Source: Oasisia sp. SBJ-2009 (taxonomy: Eukaryota; Annelida; Polychaeta; Sabellida; Siboglinidae). Taken from it: a stretch of DNA of 64,000 nucleotides. Below are positions 1-10,607 of this stretch, in pieces (position 1 is the stretch's first letter; every line of letters begins with the position of its first letter). The position numbers and the translations under genes were made by a program. The stretch is from contig OZ024856.1 in NCBI GenBank assembly GCA_964017155.1, positions 12,861,625 through 12,925,624 on the forward strand, read 5' to 3'. The notes under the pieces are model-generated. The model was not told the origin of the DNA, ran no database searches, and worked only from the letters and a program-made list of their open reading frames with translations.

Positions 1-117
1 TCGCAAGCTAAAGGAGATTATGCCAACGACGTCTGCAACTATTCGAATGGACTTTGCGGACAACTAAGTTTGCTCCATGCCCGAGTAGATCTAAATTGCT
101 ATTTCGGCCGCCAATAG
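1..117 (+). pseudogene. Gene X, terminal-exon relic (block A)
   Basis: The window opens inside a copy of the last exon of the unrecognised gene described at 10532-11914. The reading frame from base 1 begins SQAKGDYANDVCNYSNG and continues the PADPQAK peptide seen at 11914, where the paralogue has TGA in place of this GGA. The block B copy (25332-25574) stays open for about 80 codons. Here one C is missing near base 98 relative to block B, and the frame stops at TAG 115-117. Bases beyond this still align with block B at DNA level. The product is unknown; the exon is Cys-rich. Confidence 0.5.
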
Positions 118-599
118 GTAACACTTCACCAGATGGTGGTACATTGGAGGTATCCTGACTCGCATGAATTGAAACACAACTCATACATTGTTGTATTGGA
201 GGATCGAAGTCACAACGGCGTAGCAGTGTATACTTGTGGAGATATAACTTCCACAGATAGAAGAGTTGAAATACCTGACAGACAGTCCGACATCACAGTA
301 CCGTAAACGCACGATACTTTACCTTGTTGAGCACCACAGTTCGAGCTATCATGCCATGGGCACGGCAAAGCGCCATGTGATGGAGACGCTGGCAGTGCTA
401 AGAGAAGTGCACACGACGCTGTGAAGCGGGGTTACGAGATCATAATGTACACAGGAATTCTTCACTTCGGTACAAACAGACGACAGTGTCACCCATCATA
501 TCTTTGTCAGTAAGTAGGATACAACCCATATTCGTGATGAGGTGGCAGATTGGGAGACGCGTTCTTACAGAAGATACGCCTACGGTGAGTCCACTCAAT

Positions 600-940
600 C
601 ACGAGGAATGCAAACCAACAGGTAGTCGTATGTCAAAACGGTAGTGTATGTCAATTACACTATAATGACATACAACCTAACTTGGTGAAACCAAACAACG
701 GTCGCTGTTTTAGTTTTGTGGGAAACATAGGTGACTCAACCAAGCCAACGGCTCAACGAACACTGCCTACCCCTATTGATAGAACGCTCACACGTGGTTC
801 CATCTGGCGGAGTTACAAACGATGGCGAATTCCCGTTCCTTCACTTAGAGTAGAGAGTGGATCTAGCAAGTGGTCAACAAGTCGCAAGCTTACTAACTGC
901 CCTCTCGTGTGTTACTCAAAGCTTCTTTTATGTTGTAAGT
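600..940 (+). other. Candidate non-coding first exon with GTAAGT donor (block A)
   Basis: This stretch is repeated at 26580-26868 and, more diverged, at 45880-46745. In all three copies it ends at the same consensus donor, GTAAGT (935-940 here). Sequence to the left of the donor is alignable and holds no conserved reading frame. Inference: it is a 5' UTR exon of the downstream zinc-finger gene, spliced to the acceptor at 4832-4833. Transcript evidence is lacking. Confidence 0.4.
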
Positions 941-1139
941 AACTAGGAACTACACTAGCGCACGTAGGATGATTGAAGGTTTTGATTGTTTTAAATATTC
1001 GGGTACTGCTGCGGGCAAGACCGCTGCGGGCGATAATTGAGTGTCAAAGTCAAATACTGGGTTGTCTGGTTTCATGAAAACAGTAACTTACCGTCACAAA
1101 ATGTTATGTTGTACATCTACTATATCTTTACTACACCTC

Positions 1140-1320
1140 AGACATGGGGGCAAATTTATACGTTTGTATATGAAAGTATTTAAATACTTTTTAAAAAGTA
1201 TTTGTAATTGTATTAGCATTTGACATATAGGAATTAAAAGTATTTTTTATTTAAATGCTTTCTTAAAGTATTTTGCATTTTCAAATACTTTCTAATACTT
1301 TTTCAAATACATTGTCAGTA
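1140..1320. repeat. AAATACTTT-rich repeat fragment
   Basis: AT-rich DNA made of short imperfect repeats of AAATACTTT in both orientations. It is absent at the corresponding place in block B, so it is probably an insertion. It resembles the interior of the hAT-like element at 52786-53522, which is also full of CAAATAC words. No TIRs or target duplication were located. Confidence 0.35.
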
Positions 1321-4300
1321 TCAAAATTTCTGTTTCACTGTTACATGTAATGCCTGCGAGACTGATTACTTTCACTGCAAATCAACTTTCACCAAACCAA
1401 TTGCTTTTGAAGAAGTCCTACAATGTCAGGAGTATGAAATAGTTTTCATAAATATGCAACCCTTGATTTGAACAATTATGGTAAATAAGATTTAAAGTAC
1501 ATGACTGGCGGTGACAACATTTTCAAAAATAAGAATGGAAAATAAGATAATAAAACAGGCTAAACAGCCTGATGGATCTAGCCAGGATTGTCAGTAAAAA
1601 GAGCTCTTACTTAAAGCCACATCACAGAGCTGGGCTTCGACAGTCCACAAGTCTATTTAGGCATGCAAGTCACAATAAGTGACAACATACTGTAGAGTTA
1701 TTCAGTATTGAAATCAGTAAGCATGGTTAAAAAGATAACTATGAGTTTGTGTTATATTTCATGATGAGCTAACAGTGAATGGAAGAAACATGCAATATTT
1801 CCAACCAGCGGAACAATTCAGTGTTGCTTTTGGGCTTAACAGTCAATGTAACACCATACTGTTTGCAACAGTGAACACTAGAACCTAAAAAGTGCAAATG
1901 TAGTAAATCAATAAAACACAAAGTTATACTTGCTGTTGTTCCATTTAAAGGCAGATTAATACAGCAATTAAACAAATACTGCTTCTTAACTTAACCATAT
2001 ATGAAATGACATACAGGAATGGGCCCAAGCAGAGTCACTCAAGCTGTTGTAGGTAATACTAGGTATGTGGGAGAGTCAGGAAGAGGCGACCTGTTGTTGC
2101 CATCTGCAAACCTAGGCAGCCCAAATGGGGAAGACCTGCCAGTTTAAATCTGCTCTGATTAGGAGGAAAATCAAAGGACAAAAAAAGACTACGGTTTCGC
2201 GTCATACACCTAATAGAGTTTATACAAAGTAACAATTTCCACATATACTCAATTTTTTAATGTCAGCGGTTTACTCAGAATGTGACTTTAAAGTCTAAAA
2301 TTCTAACAAAATCCACGATGGTCTAGACGCCGCCATAGGTGAAGGGTTAACTTGGCTTGGCCATTCAGCGCGCGGCATTCTATGTCTCTGCTGAAGCCGG
2401 TCAGCTTCCTGCGACGTTGTTAAGGGTCAACAACTTCGAGTCTTCGACAGTTCATTCAGTTGGCGTGACATCTAGCAGCTGCTTCTAGACGTATAGAAGT
2501 AATTAAGATAAATTATATTGTCTCTAAGATATTAAGACAACTGTGTAAATTAAAAAGTAAAACATAATTATTATATAATATAAAATACAGAAATAAAATA
2601 AAGAATTATTAACTACAATTGGACAGGTTGCCTAGCGCAATCAGTGAAGTCCCTGCATTGTGACATTTGGCCGGGAGAAAGGATTGTTGTGGATTACATA
2701 TAATTATACTTGTATATTATCTTCCTGGGTTTTTGACATAGATAAGTTTATCTATATTACGATTATAATTATTGTCTTTATTCTAAATAAAAAAATTTAT
2801 TGCCAGTCACACATGTTTTGATGGACACATGGACGTTAACTGTTAAGCCAGTTTACAAATTTTTCAATGTGTCTGAAGACCTGAAATGTACTACAAACAC
2901 ACATGTGACACCATTTAGACTCACTTTCAAAGCATAACTAACAATATCTATGGTTTTGGAAGACTTGCTCCACCACCCGTCCACCCATATTTCTACCTGT
3001 CCATATTCGTTTGTACCCGTTCAAATGACGGGTGGACGGGTCTCTGCATAAAGCTATGTATCCAGAGGACCCATTAACAGGATGGATAACCGAGCAATAC
3101 ATAATGATAAATAATAATACAGCAATATAATAACAATACGGACAATACATATATAAAAACCACACCACAGCAGTATTAATTAAATTGTTATTGTAGGTCT
3201 ATAATGGTTTTAATTTTAAATACTGTAACGTGTTGAATACAATAATACTATTAAATTTATTTATGGTAACGTTACCATCCATCCATTTTAGTAGACCTAG
3301 AATAAACCCATTTTTCAATGCAAAATATCACACGTTATTACTATTGCATTTTCAGGTCAGCAAGTGGTTGCTTATGCTCATTTTATGCGTTTAAAACTAT
3401 TTGATGTCACCAATATAACTATAAATTATTCCAAATAGATGTGTTCCGAAGTATAAATAGTTCTTGGAATTCCAACGTGAACAAATGCATTAGTCCTAAA
3501 ATAAAAAAACATGCCGTCCAAGCATAGATCAACATAACATTACTTATTAATTTATCGGTTAATTTGAAATATAAGTTCAATTCGTTAATTACTCATTCAA
3601 ATAGGTTTTCGTCCATATTCAAATAGTACTGTGTTCTTACCCAAATCACCACTGAACAGTGTAATGTGGTTCGTAACTTGAAACATTTGCTGTTCCTGTC
3701 TCTGTTGCACATATACAGGGTGGTTGTATAATATATAATAATAATAAAGTTTATTTCAGACAAGACGCCGCCCATATATATACATAAAATACAATTACAA
3801 AATATGAAAAGTACAATACATATAATATAATCAAAGAAATGATGTGATCAGTGTAAAGATATGTGTAAAGTTAAAAAAAATATGAATACATATATCAGGA
3901 AATTAATTAACTAAGTTGTAAAAATAAAAAATTAAACAAATTTGATTACAAGAAAAGCTATACAAATGTTATGTGTATAATAGTGACCTCCAGTAAGTGT
4001 ACATACAGCTCTTAAAATGAATATCGGTATGGAGGTAATTAATAAAAAGAAGATTATTCGACTGGTCTGATGAAGAAGTTGTACAACCCTTGACTAGGGA
4101 AACGTTTTTCCATATACCGGCCCACGTGTAGTTACTTAGTACTAACAAACATCAGGCTTTCAACATAACTGAGTTTGTTTTATCTGCTTTCTAATGGCAA
4201 GTCACATTTTAAAATGTAATGAGAAATAATAATGTTACATCCGTTTAAAATAAAAACCTGTAGTTTTAAGTAAATATTTGTCTGTGTGAATTTGAAATGT

Positions 4301-4690
4301 TTAATGAATTGTGTAGAAACACTTTGTTAAGACATACCATAGCTTGTGTTTCATTTTCATGTGTAATAACATGAGTCTGTATTTTGTAATAGCACTCCTA
4401 AGATGCGTAATTATATGAACAAAATATGCTGTTGGCAGTGTCAGCAGTAACATTCGGTGTTAGAGTGAAGTATAATATGTATTAATTTAAACAATTATTT
4501 TCTAAACCAACGTGTTTTATTAAAAAAATTAGACATTGAGTCAAACAGTTGCAGTCATACTATTTGTTTATTGAAATAATTGGATATTAATAATTGTTTT
4601 TTAGGGATAATTATCAACGTTAGCTACATGTCTGTAGCTACATGCACTCAAACTGACTTAACTAGCATATGTACAATAATGTTGTGACAG
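1320..4690. other. Non-coding block, largely duplicated in block B
   Basis: No credible gene is seen. Pieces align with block B: about 1600-2250 with 28440-29090, 2490-3040 with 31745-32300, and 4655 onward with 32310 onward. About 3040-4655 has no counterpart in block B and is either an insertion here or a deletion there; it is AT-rich with a SINE-like tail near 3725-3790. Small ORFs here lack codon structure. Confidence 0.5.
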
Positions 4691-4699
4691 CGGCATATT

Positions 4700-4703
4700 G
4701 GTG

Positions 4704-4771
<68 letters not shown>

Positions 4772-4779
4772 TGTGTGTG
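4700..4779. repeat. (GT)n/(GTGC)n microsatellite
   Basis: Compound tract of GT followed by about 14 GTGC units. It lies just before the zinc-finger gene acceptor; a shorter version sits at the same place in block B (32350-32394). Confidence 0.9.
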
Positions 4780-4825
4780 GTCCGCTAAATGACTCGACCT
4801 GCATATTCTGTATGTAGTTATTATT

Positions 4826-4834
4826 TGTTTCAGG
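4826..4834 (+). promoter_or_regulatory. Conserved splice acceptor upstream of zinc-finger gene A
   Basis: TTGTTTCAG followed by GGCAGTGAA is preserved in both duplicated blocks (AG at 4832-4833 and 32451-32452), although nearby microsatellites differ in length. Inference: this is the 3' splice site of a 5' UTR intron starting at the GTAAGT donor at 935. Confidence 0.4.
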
Positions 4835-4904
4835 GCAGTGAACGACTTGTGGTGTTACACGTGTCTACTCTCTCCACTGGGGTTGGCGAACCGTCCGGCA
4901 GGTA

Positions 4905-5412
4905 GTAGCGGTGACACTTGCGGCAGGTCGTATTGGTGACACGTGCAGCAGATCGTAGTGGTGACACGTGCAGCAGGTCGTAGTGGTGACACGTGCAGCA
5001 GGTCGTAGTGGTGACACGTGCAGCAGGTCGTAGTGGTGACACGTGCAGCAGGTCATACCGGTGACACGTGCAGCAGGTCGTAGTGGTGACACGTGCAGCA
5101 GGTCGTAGCGGTGACACGTGCAGCAGGTCGTAGTGGTGACACATGCAGCAGGTCGTAGTGGTGACACGTGCAGCAGGTCGTAGCGGTGACACGTGCAGCA
5201 GGTCGTAGTGTTGACACGTGCAGCAGGTCGTAGCGGTGACACGTGCAGCAGGTCGTAGTGGTGACACGTGCAGCAGGTCGTCGTGGTGACACGTGCAGCA
5301 GGTCGTCGTGGTGACATGTGCAGCAGGTCGTCGTGGTAACACGTGCAGCAGGCCGTTGTGGTGACATGTGCAGCAGGTCGTTGTGGTGACACGTGCGGCA
5401 GGTCGTCGTGTG
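4905..5412. repeat. 25-bp minisatellite with a CACGTG E-box per unit (about 20 copies)
   Basis: Tandem array with the unit GTGACACGTGCAGCAGGTCG plus five variable bases (TAGTG, TAGCG or TCGTG). Most units contain the palindromic E-box CACGTG. The array ends about 85 bp before the first ATG of zinc-finger gene A and would lie in its leader. Block B has the same array with about half as many units, so copy number has changed since duplication. Minus-strand ORFs over the array are by-products of a 25-bp period and are not genes. Confidence 0.9.
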
Positions 5413-5497
5413 GATACATTATATTGTGGTGTGGATCATGAACTGACACACCTGGGCGAGTAGAAAATAGTTGGCTTGTTTAAATATCAATTTAAAA

Positions 5498-7387
5498 ATG
5501 AACAACGAAGCTGTTGAGAAACCTTACAAATGTGATATTTGTGGAGCACAGTTCTCAAGGAAAGGTGATTTGAAGAGACATTTCCGCATTCACACTGGGG
5601 AGAAACCCTACAAATGTAATACCTGTGGTGCACAGTTCTCACGGAGCGGTATTTTGAAGACACATGTCCGTATCCACACTGGGGAGAAACCCTACAAATG
5701 TGATACCTGTGGTGTACAATTCTCAGAAAGTGGACATTTGAAGACACATTTCCGCATCCACATTGGGGAGAAACCCTACAAATGTGATACCTGTGGTGCA
5801 CAGTTCTCACGTAGCGGTAGTTTGAAGACACATATCCGTGTCCACACTGAGGAGAAACCCTACAAATGTGATACCTGTGGTGCACAGTTCTCACGGAGCG
5901 GTAGTTTGAAGACACACATCCGTGTCCACACTGGTGTGAAACGCTACAAATGTGACACCTGTGGTGCACAGTTCTTACGGAGCAGTAGTTTGAAGACACA
6001 CATCCGCGTCCACACTGGGGAGAAACCCTACAAATGTGATACCTGTGGTGCACAGTTCTCAACAAATGGTAGTTTGAAGAAACACATCCATATCCACACA
6101 GGGGGGAAACCCTACAAATGTGATACCTGTGGTGCACAGTTCTCAGCAAATGCTAGTTTGAAGAAACACATCCATATCCACACTGGGGGGAAACCCTACA
6201 AATGTGATACCTGTGGTGCACAGTTCTCACAGAGCGGTAGTTTGAAGAAACATGTCCGTATCCACACTGGGGAGAAACCCTACACATGTGATACATGTGG
6301 TGTACAGTTCTCAGAATGTGGACATTTGAAGACACATTTCCGCGTCCACACTGGGGGGAAACCCTACAAATGTGATACCTGTGGTGCACAGTTCTCACAT
6401 AGCAATAGTTTGAAGACACATTTCCGCATTCACACTGGGGAGAAACCTTACAAATGTGATACCTGTGGTGCACAGTTCTCAGCAAATGATAGTTTGAAGA
6501 AACACATCCGTATCCACACTGGGGGGAAACCCTACAAATGTGATACCTGTGGTACACAGTTCTCACAGAGCGGTAGTTTGAAGAAACACGTCCGTATCCA
6601 CACTGGGGAGAAACCCTACACATGTGATACATGTGGTTTACAGTTCTCAGAATGTGGACATTTGAAGACACATTTCCGCATCCACACTGGGGAGAAACCC
6701 TATAAATGTGATACCTGTGGGGCACAGTTCTCAGCAAATGCTAGTTTGAAGAAACACATCCGCATCCACACTGGGGGGAAACCCTACAAATGTGATACCT
6801 GTGGTTTACAGTTCTCAGAATGTGGACATTTGAAGACACATTTCCGCATCCACACTGGGGAGAAACCCTACAAATGTGATACCTGTGGTGCACAGTTCTC
6901 ACATAGTGGTAGTTTGAAGAAACACGTCCGTATCCACACTGGGGAGAAACCCTACACATGTGATACATGTGGTTTACAGTTCTCAGAATGTGGACATTTG
7001 AAGACACATTTCCGCATCCACACTGGGGAGAAACCCTACAAATGTGATACCTGTGGTGCACAGTTCTCACAGAGCGGTAATTTGAAGATACATATCCGTA
7101 TCCACACTGGGGAAAAACCCTACAAATGTGATAAGTGTTATTCACAATTCTCAAGAAAATATCAACTGAAGACACATGTCTGTATCCAGACTGAAGAGAA
7201 ACCCTACAAATGTGATACGTGTGATTTACAATTCTCAACAAGTGACATTTGGAAGACTCATGTCTGTATCCACACTGGGGAAAAACCCTACAAATGTGAT
7301 ATGTGTGATTCACAATTCACATCAAGTGGCAATCTGGAGACACATCTCCGTATCCACACTGGGGAGAAGCCCTTCAAAGACACGTAA
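5498..7387 (+). CDS. Poly-C2H2 zinc-finger protein A (22 fingers)
   Basis: Predicted nuclear DNA-binding protein of 629 residues with an uninterrupted array of 22 C2H2 fingers and no KRAB, BTB, SCAN or other effector domain. Each finger fits C-X2-C-X12-H-X3-H with [13 protein letters not shown] linkers. I start at ATG 5498 (MNNEAVEKPYKC), the first ATG in the frame; the frame is open back to about 5471 but without an ATG. Finger 20 ends CIQ where a His is expected, so it is probably degenerate. The protein ends GEKPFKDT, as does paralogue B. The last three fingers diverge from the core consensus (CYSQF, CDLQF, CDSQF) and match the last fingers of B. Core fingers recur as near-identical units (ECGHLKTH, ANASLKKH), showing recent intragenic duplication. 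A 5' UTR intron and the E-box minisatellite lie upstream. Target unknown. Confidence 0.85.
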   Translation: MNNEAVEKPYKCDICGAQFSRKGDLKRHFRIHTGEKPYKCNTCGAQFSRSGILKTHVRIHTGEKPYKCDTCGVQFSESGHLKTHFRIHIGEKPYKCDTCGAQFSRSGSLKTHIRVHTEEKPYKCDTCGAQFSRSGSLKTHIRVHTGVKRYKCDTCGAQFLRSSSLKTHIRVHTGEKPYKCDTCGAQFSTNGSLKKHIHIHTGGKPYKCDTCGAQFSANASLKKHIHIHTGGKPYKCDTCGAQFSQSGSLKKHVRIHTGEKPYTCDTCGVQFSECGHLKTHFRVHTGGKPYKCDTCGAQFSHSNSLKTHFRIHTGEKPYKCDTCGAQFSANDSLKKHIRIHTGGKPYKCDTCGTQFSQSGSLKKHVRIHTGEKPYTCDTCGLQFSECGHLKTHFRIHTGEKPYKCDTCGAQFSANASLKKHIRIHTGGKPYKCDTCGLQFSECGHLKTHFRIHTGEKPYKCDTCGAQFSHSGSLKKHVRIHTGEKPYTCDTCGLQFSECGHLKTHFRIHTGEKPYKCDTCGAQFSQSGNLKIHIRIHTGEKPYKCDKCYSQFSRKYQLKTHVCIQTEEKPYKCDTCDLQFSTSDIWKTHVCIHTGEKPYKCDMCDSQFTSSGNLETHLRIHTGEKPFKDT

Positions 7388-8200
7388 CATAGTGGCAAGC
7401 GGCGGTCACAGAAGATACAGAGATTGATCTGTGTGACATCTACACTCCACGGTGACCACAATATAATTTTATGAATTGTGCTGGTGATCTAGTTAAGCAA
7501 TTACTAATAATGATGTATTGTGTTGTGTTGACTTCACGTTGCCAACGTTGTAAATGCAAACTGTCTGGTCGGACTCGCTAGGCTGTTCACACGGGATAGA
7601 CACTAGCTGAGTGGAAACGTATCGCAACTTCACTAACTTATAACTGTGCAAGTTAAACTACAGCGTGAACTATCGTTACGTAGTCACACAATTAATTTGT
7701 ATGAATATAGCAATGCCGAAATATGATCTAAAATTCTTCGAAGTCAAGCTCAGAGGCGCATCAATACAAGCGGGATGGTCGATCTCGGAGTCAATAAACA
7801 AATCCTGTTGTCATCAGATTGATTGACGTCAGGGAGTTATGGTGGATAGGCAAGGTTGTAAAGGTATGTCTTTAAATGACGGCAACATTTAGCTATATTT
7901 TCAACTGATTTAACACTAGAAGGAAGCATATTTGAAACAGTAGGGGAAGAAGCCCCACCAAAAGCGCAAGTCCCGATATTAGTATTGACAAAAAGAGAAC
8001 ACTGCGTGTGCGCTTACACGTAACCACTTCATTGCGAAAATTATGCTCGACTCGCGCAGCTCACATTGCGTAGGGAATTGATATGTAGTCTTTGATTTAA
8101 TAAACATCACATTACTACAGACCTGCTACATTTTTGGGATGGCAATCCGTATTTTTGACCAAAAATCCTCTAAGAATCCGTTTCACTAATCAGATTTTGC
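7388..8200. other. 3' flank of zinc-finger gene A with conserved AATAAA
   Basis: Bases 7388-7935 align with the 3' flank of paralogue B (34740-35290). AATAAA at 7793-7798 is conserved at 35153-35158, about 410 bases after each stop codon, and is the likely polyadenylation signal. No gene is seen in 7935-8200. Confidence 0.5.
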
Positions 8201-8208
8201 AGTTAACT

Positions 8209-8437
8209 GGCCTAAATTATAAGGCCTTTTCTAAACGGGTTTTCCACGTTTTTTCGATGTGTTTGTAATGTCATTCTGCATCATTCCCGCTAAAAAGAAT
8301 TCAGATAGTATCTTTTAAATTGTGTTTTAGAACAATTTAATGCCGTCGTGTCGACGTAAATAAGGCGCTTTGTCATAGGCGATGTCTATCGTGTGCATTG
8401 CGAAGTCAAAATAAAAGGGCCTAATAATTTAGGCCAG
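8209..8437. mobile_element. TTAA-flanked MITE
   Basis: A 229-bp non-coding element with terminal inverted repeats beginning CTGGCCTAAATTAT and extending through AGGCC with one or two mismatches. It is flanked on both sides by TTAA (8205-8208 and 8438-8441). TTAA target duplications are typical of piggyBac and Kolobok families; the terminal bases do not settle which. Confidence 0.7.
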
Positions 8438-8706
8438 TTAACCGGAAGATTGCCGAAGTTTTACTTCACTTCAAGCACGTTTAAAATGTGTTTTGCGATA
8501 AACAACATTTTGAAATCAGAAATTTAAGCGATTTCGTTGAACTCGGCGTCGAGCTCCATTTCCTGTACTGCATTTTTCCAAATCGTCACGCGCCACTTGA
8601 AAGAAGTGACATTCTTGAAATGTTAGAAACACGACGTTATTCCACTAAGTATATACATGGTATGTAGAGAACGAATATTATGTATGCTATGTTTGTTACA
8701 GAATCA

Positions 8707-9743
8707 GGAAGGGTACGGGAGTACCCTTCCTAATATGAATGGCTAAGAGTTTCCTAAACACTAAGGTGAATCCGAATTGATTCAGCGATTGGGAATAGCT
8801 ACAGACATAATAATGCTATACCATTTTGGAAAGCCCAGAGCAAGCCTCGAATACGCAAAATCGTCGACTTTTGATTTTCGTCCCTCAACTCGAGTTTTCG
8901 ATGTTTCAAACTTTCGACTTTCGCTGTGTTTACACGAGGAGAGGCAGCGATCAATTCTGATGTGATAGTCACCGTTCTTTGTAACTCCGCTAGGTGGCGA
9001 TAACATTGAAAAGACTCAGACGGTTCTGTTGTTTACGACATTGTGGAAACTTCACAACAAACTACATGCAGGACGTCACAATTGTGTGGTTTTGTTCCTT
9101 TACAACCGAGCGTGCATCCGTTGTTTAAACGTGTTATGAGTGTCCACAGTGCATGGTTGGCGACTGATGGGGTGTCTGTGTATAGTGACTAAATTAATTT
9201 ACTTACATGACAAATTAGATCAAAAAAGTGCTTGTCACTGACATTATTTCAGGTCATGCAGCAACTATTGCATGTACAGATGTTGGCTTCGCGGGTAAAG
9301 GAATAAAACTAGTGGGTAAATGCTTCAAGGATGAAGCAGGACTGGGGTAATATGAATGGGAGTCGGACTACTACAGGGTAAATGCTTCGCTGCTAAAACA
9401 CGTTTGAGACACGAGTTAAAGTAAGGAGACAAGCCCCCCTCCCGCCCCTACCCCCTCCCCCCGCCCACCTCCTTCCGGCCGTCCCCAGTCCAGCCGCCGT
9501 CCTCTCCCTTCCCCGTTCATTCATATTTCCGGCTGAAATTGCGCCACTGCAGAACGTTCCTCACCACCGACGGTCACATCGCATGTCGAATATTCCTTGG
9601 GAACCCTCGACTCAGTGACTTGTCTCCTTACTTTAACTCGTGTCTCATACGTGTTTTAGCTACGAAGCATTTACCCTGTAGTAGTCCCACTCCCATTCAT
9701 ATTACCCCAGTCCTGCTTCATCCTTGAAGGATTTACCCACTAG
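8707..9743. mobile_element. 1-kb insertion with TCA duplication
   Basis: The paralogous sequence at 24580-24595 is continuous. Here about 1040 extra bases lie between TCA (8704-8706) and TCA (9744-9746), consistent with a 3-bp target duplication. The insert opens with a perfect 10-bp hairpin (GGAAGGGTAC/GTACCCTTCC, 8707-8730) and its right third is the foldback at 9308-9744. No coding potential was recognised. It could be one element or two nested ones. Confidence 0.5.
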
Positions 9744-9744
9744 T
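9308..9744. mobile_element. Foldback MITE with 126-bp inverted repeats
   Basis: Arms 9308-9433 and 9619-9744 are reverse complements of equal length with few mismatches, starting ACTAGTGGGTAAAT. The 185-bp core is C-rich. It has no ORF. The right end coincides with the end of the larger insertion. Confidence 0.8.
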
Positions 9745-10053
9745 CAAAGATGGATGAAAGAAACGAATCACATGGTTTGGTTGTACATGATTCACTGCCA
9801 TTATTCATCAGCCTTCAGAGATTCTTCGTTTAGATTAAAACCATTTTAGTCAGTTAGAAGAAAGATCATATCACAGATACATAGGCCTTCATACACCTTA
9901 TTTCGGATTAGTCATCATTGCATACTCTGGTTTCTAGATAATAGTGGCGCAATATATCCTAGACTGAAGACTACTTGAGCGGCATAGACCATGCCGCTTT
10001 CATTTGCACTGACACGTTAATTATACTAAATACACGTATGTCCGATGGTAGCT

Positions 10054-10054
10054 A

Positions 10055-10110
<56 letters not shown>

Positions 10111-10320
10111 ATATATATATAATCATATAACTCCTTATATATATACACACACACATATATGTGTGCGTGTATATATATATAAGGGGTATTATTTCGATTA
10201 TAGGATTATATATATATATATTTATATATACCAGCTCATGTACCTGTTGAAGTCGAACTAATATATATATATATATATACATGGGGGTATTAGTTCGACT
10301 TCAACAGATACATGAGTTAA
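10054..10320. repeat. (TA)n tract with a 29-bp hairpin
   Basis: TA repeats with interruptions, followed by an inverted repeat: 10235-10263 (CTCATGTACCTGTTGAAG...) against 10288-10316, with a short TA loop. Some (TA)n DNA also follows the paralogous position in block B (24898 onward). Confidence 0.75.
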
Positions 10321-10398
10321 TCAACATACTTTAATATTAACTGTGACGTTATTTGTTCCGGGAGTTCATCATTTCCAATTTACACGTCACCCGCTGTG

Positions 10399-10510
10399 CA
10401 CTGTACTGCAATGCACTGCACTGCACTGCACTGCACTGCACTGCACTGCACTGCACACTACACACTGCACTGTATTGAACTGCAAACGGCACACTGCACA
10501 CTGCCCACGG
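10399..10510. repeat. (CACTG)n pentanucleotide repeat
   Basis: About ten near-perfect CACTG units, then degenerate ones, immediately upstream of the first exon of gene X. Confidence 0.85.
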
Positions 10511-10530
10511 GAAGGACTGATTGAAGTCAT

Positions 10531-10607
10531 CATGGGCACCGAAAACCCTTCTCACTACTTTGAATCCTTACGAAACAAAGTAGTGAGAAAGGTTTTCGAT
10601 GCCCATG
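10531..10607. repeat. 31-bp near-perfect hairpin at the start of gene X
   Basis: Arms 10531-10561 and 10577-10607 are reverse complements over 31 bases with two mismatches (10539 and 10548), separated by 15 bases. It overlaps the proposed ATG (10532) and would form a strong stem in the transcript. Confidence 0.85.

Larger units (their letters stand above)
8594..10060 (+). pseudogene. Duplicated 3' end of the MIase-like gene (split copy)
   Basis: Bases 8594-8706 and 9745-10060 together align with 24461-24900, the last codons (LKEVTFL) and 3' UTR of the muconolactone-isomerase-like gene. No other exon of that gene lies upstream here, so only the tail was duplicated. The copy lacks the bases carrying the original stop and is split by a 1-kb insertion (8707-9743) that interrupts the word AGAATCAAAGATG. 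This marks the junction of the segmental duplication. It is non-functional as a gene. Confidence 0.6.

Noticed and set aside
4830..5449. Three overlapping minus-strand ORFs of 104-194 codons
   Set aside because: They are translations of the 25-bp minisatellite, open in all frames because the unit lacks stops; each reads the same peptide series out of phase.
5498..7387. Possible CRISPR or satellite array
   Set aside because: The 84-bp periodicity is explained by the C2H2 finger code; the window is eukaryotic.
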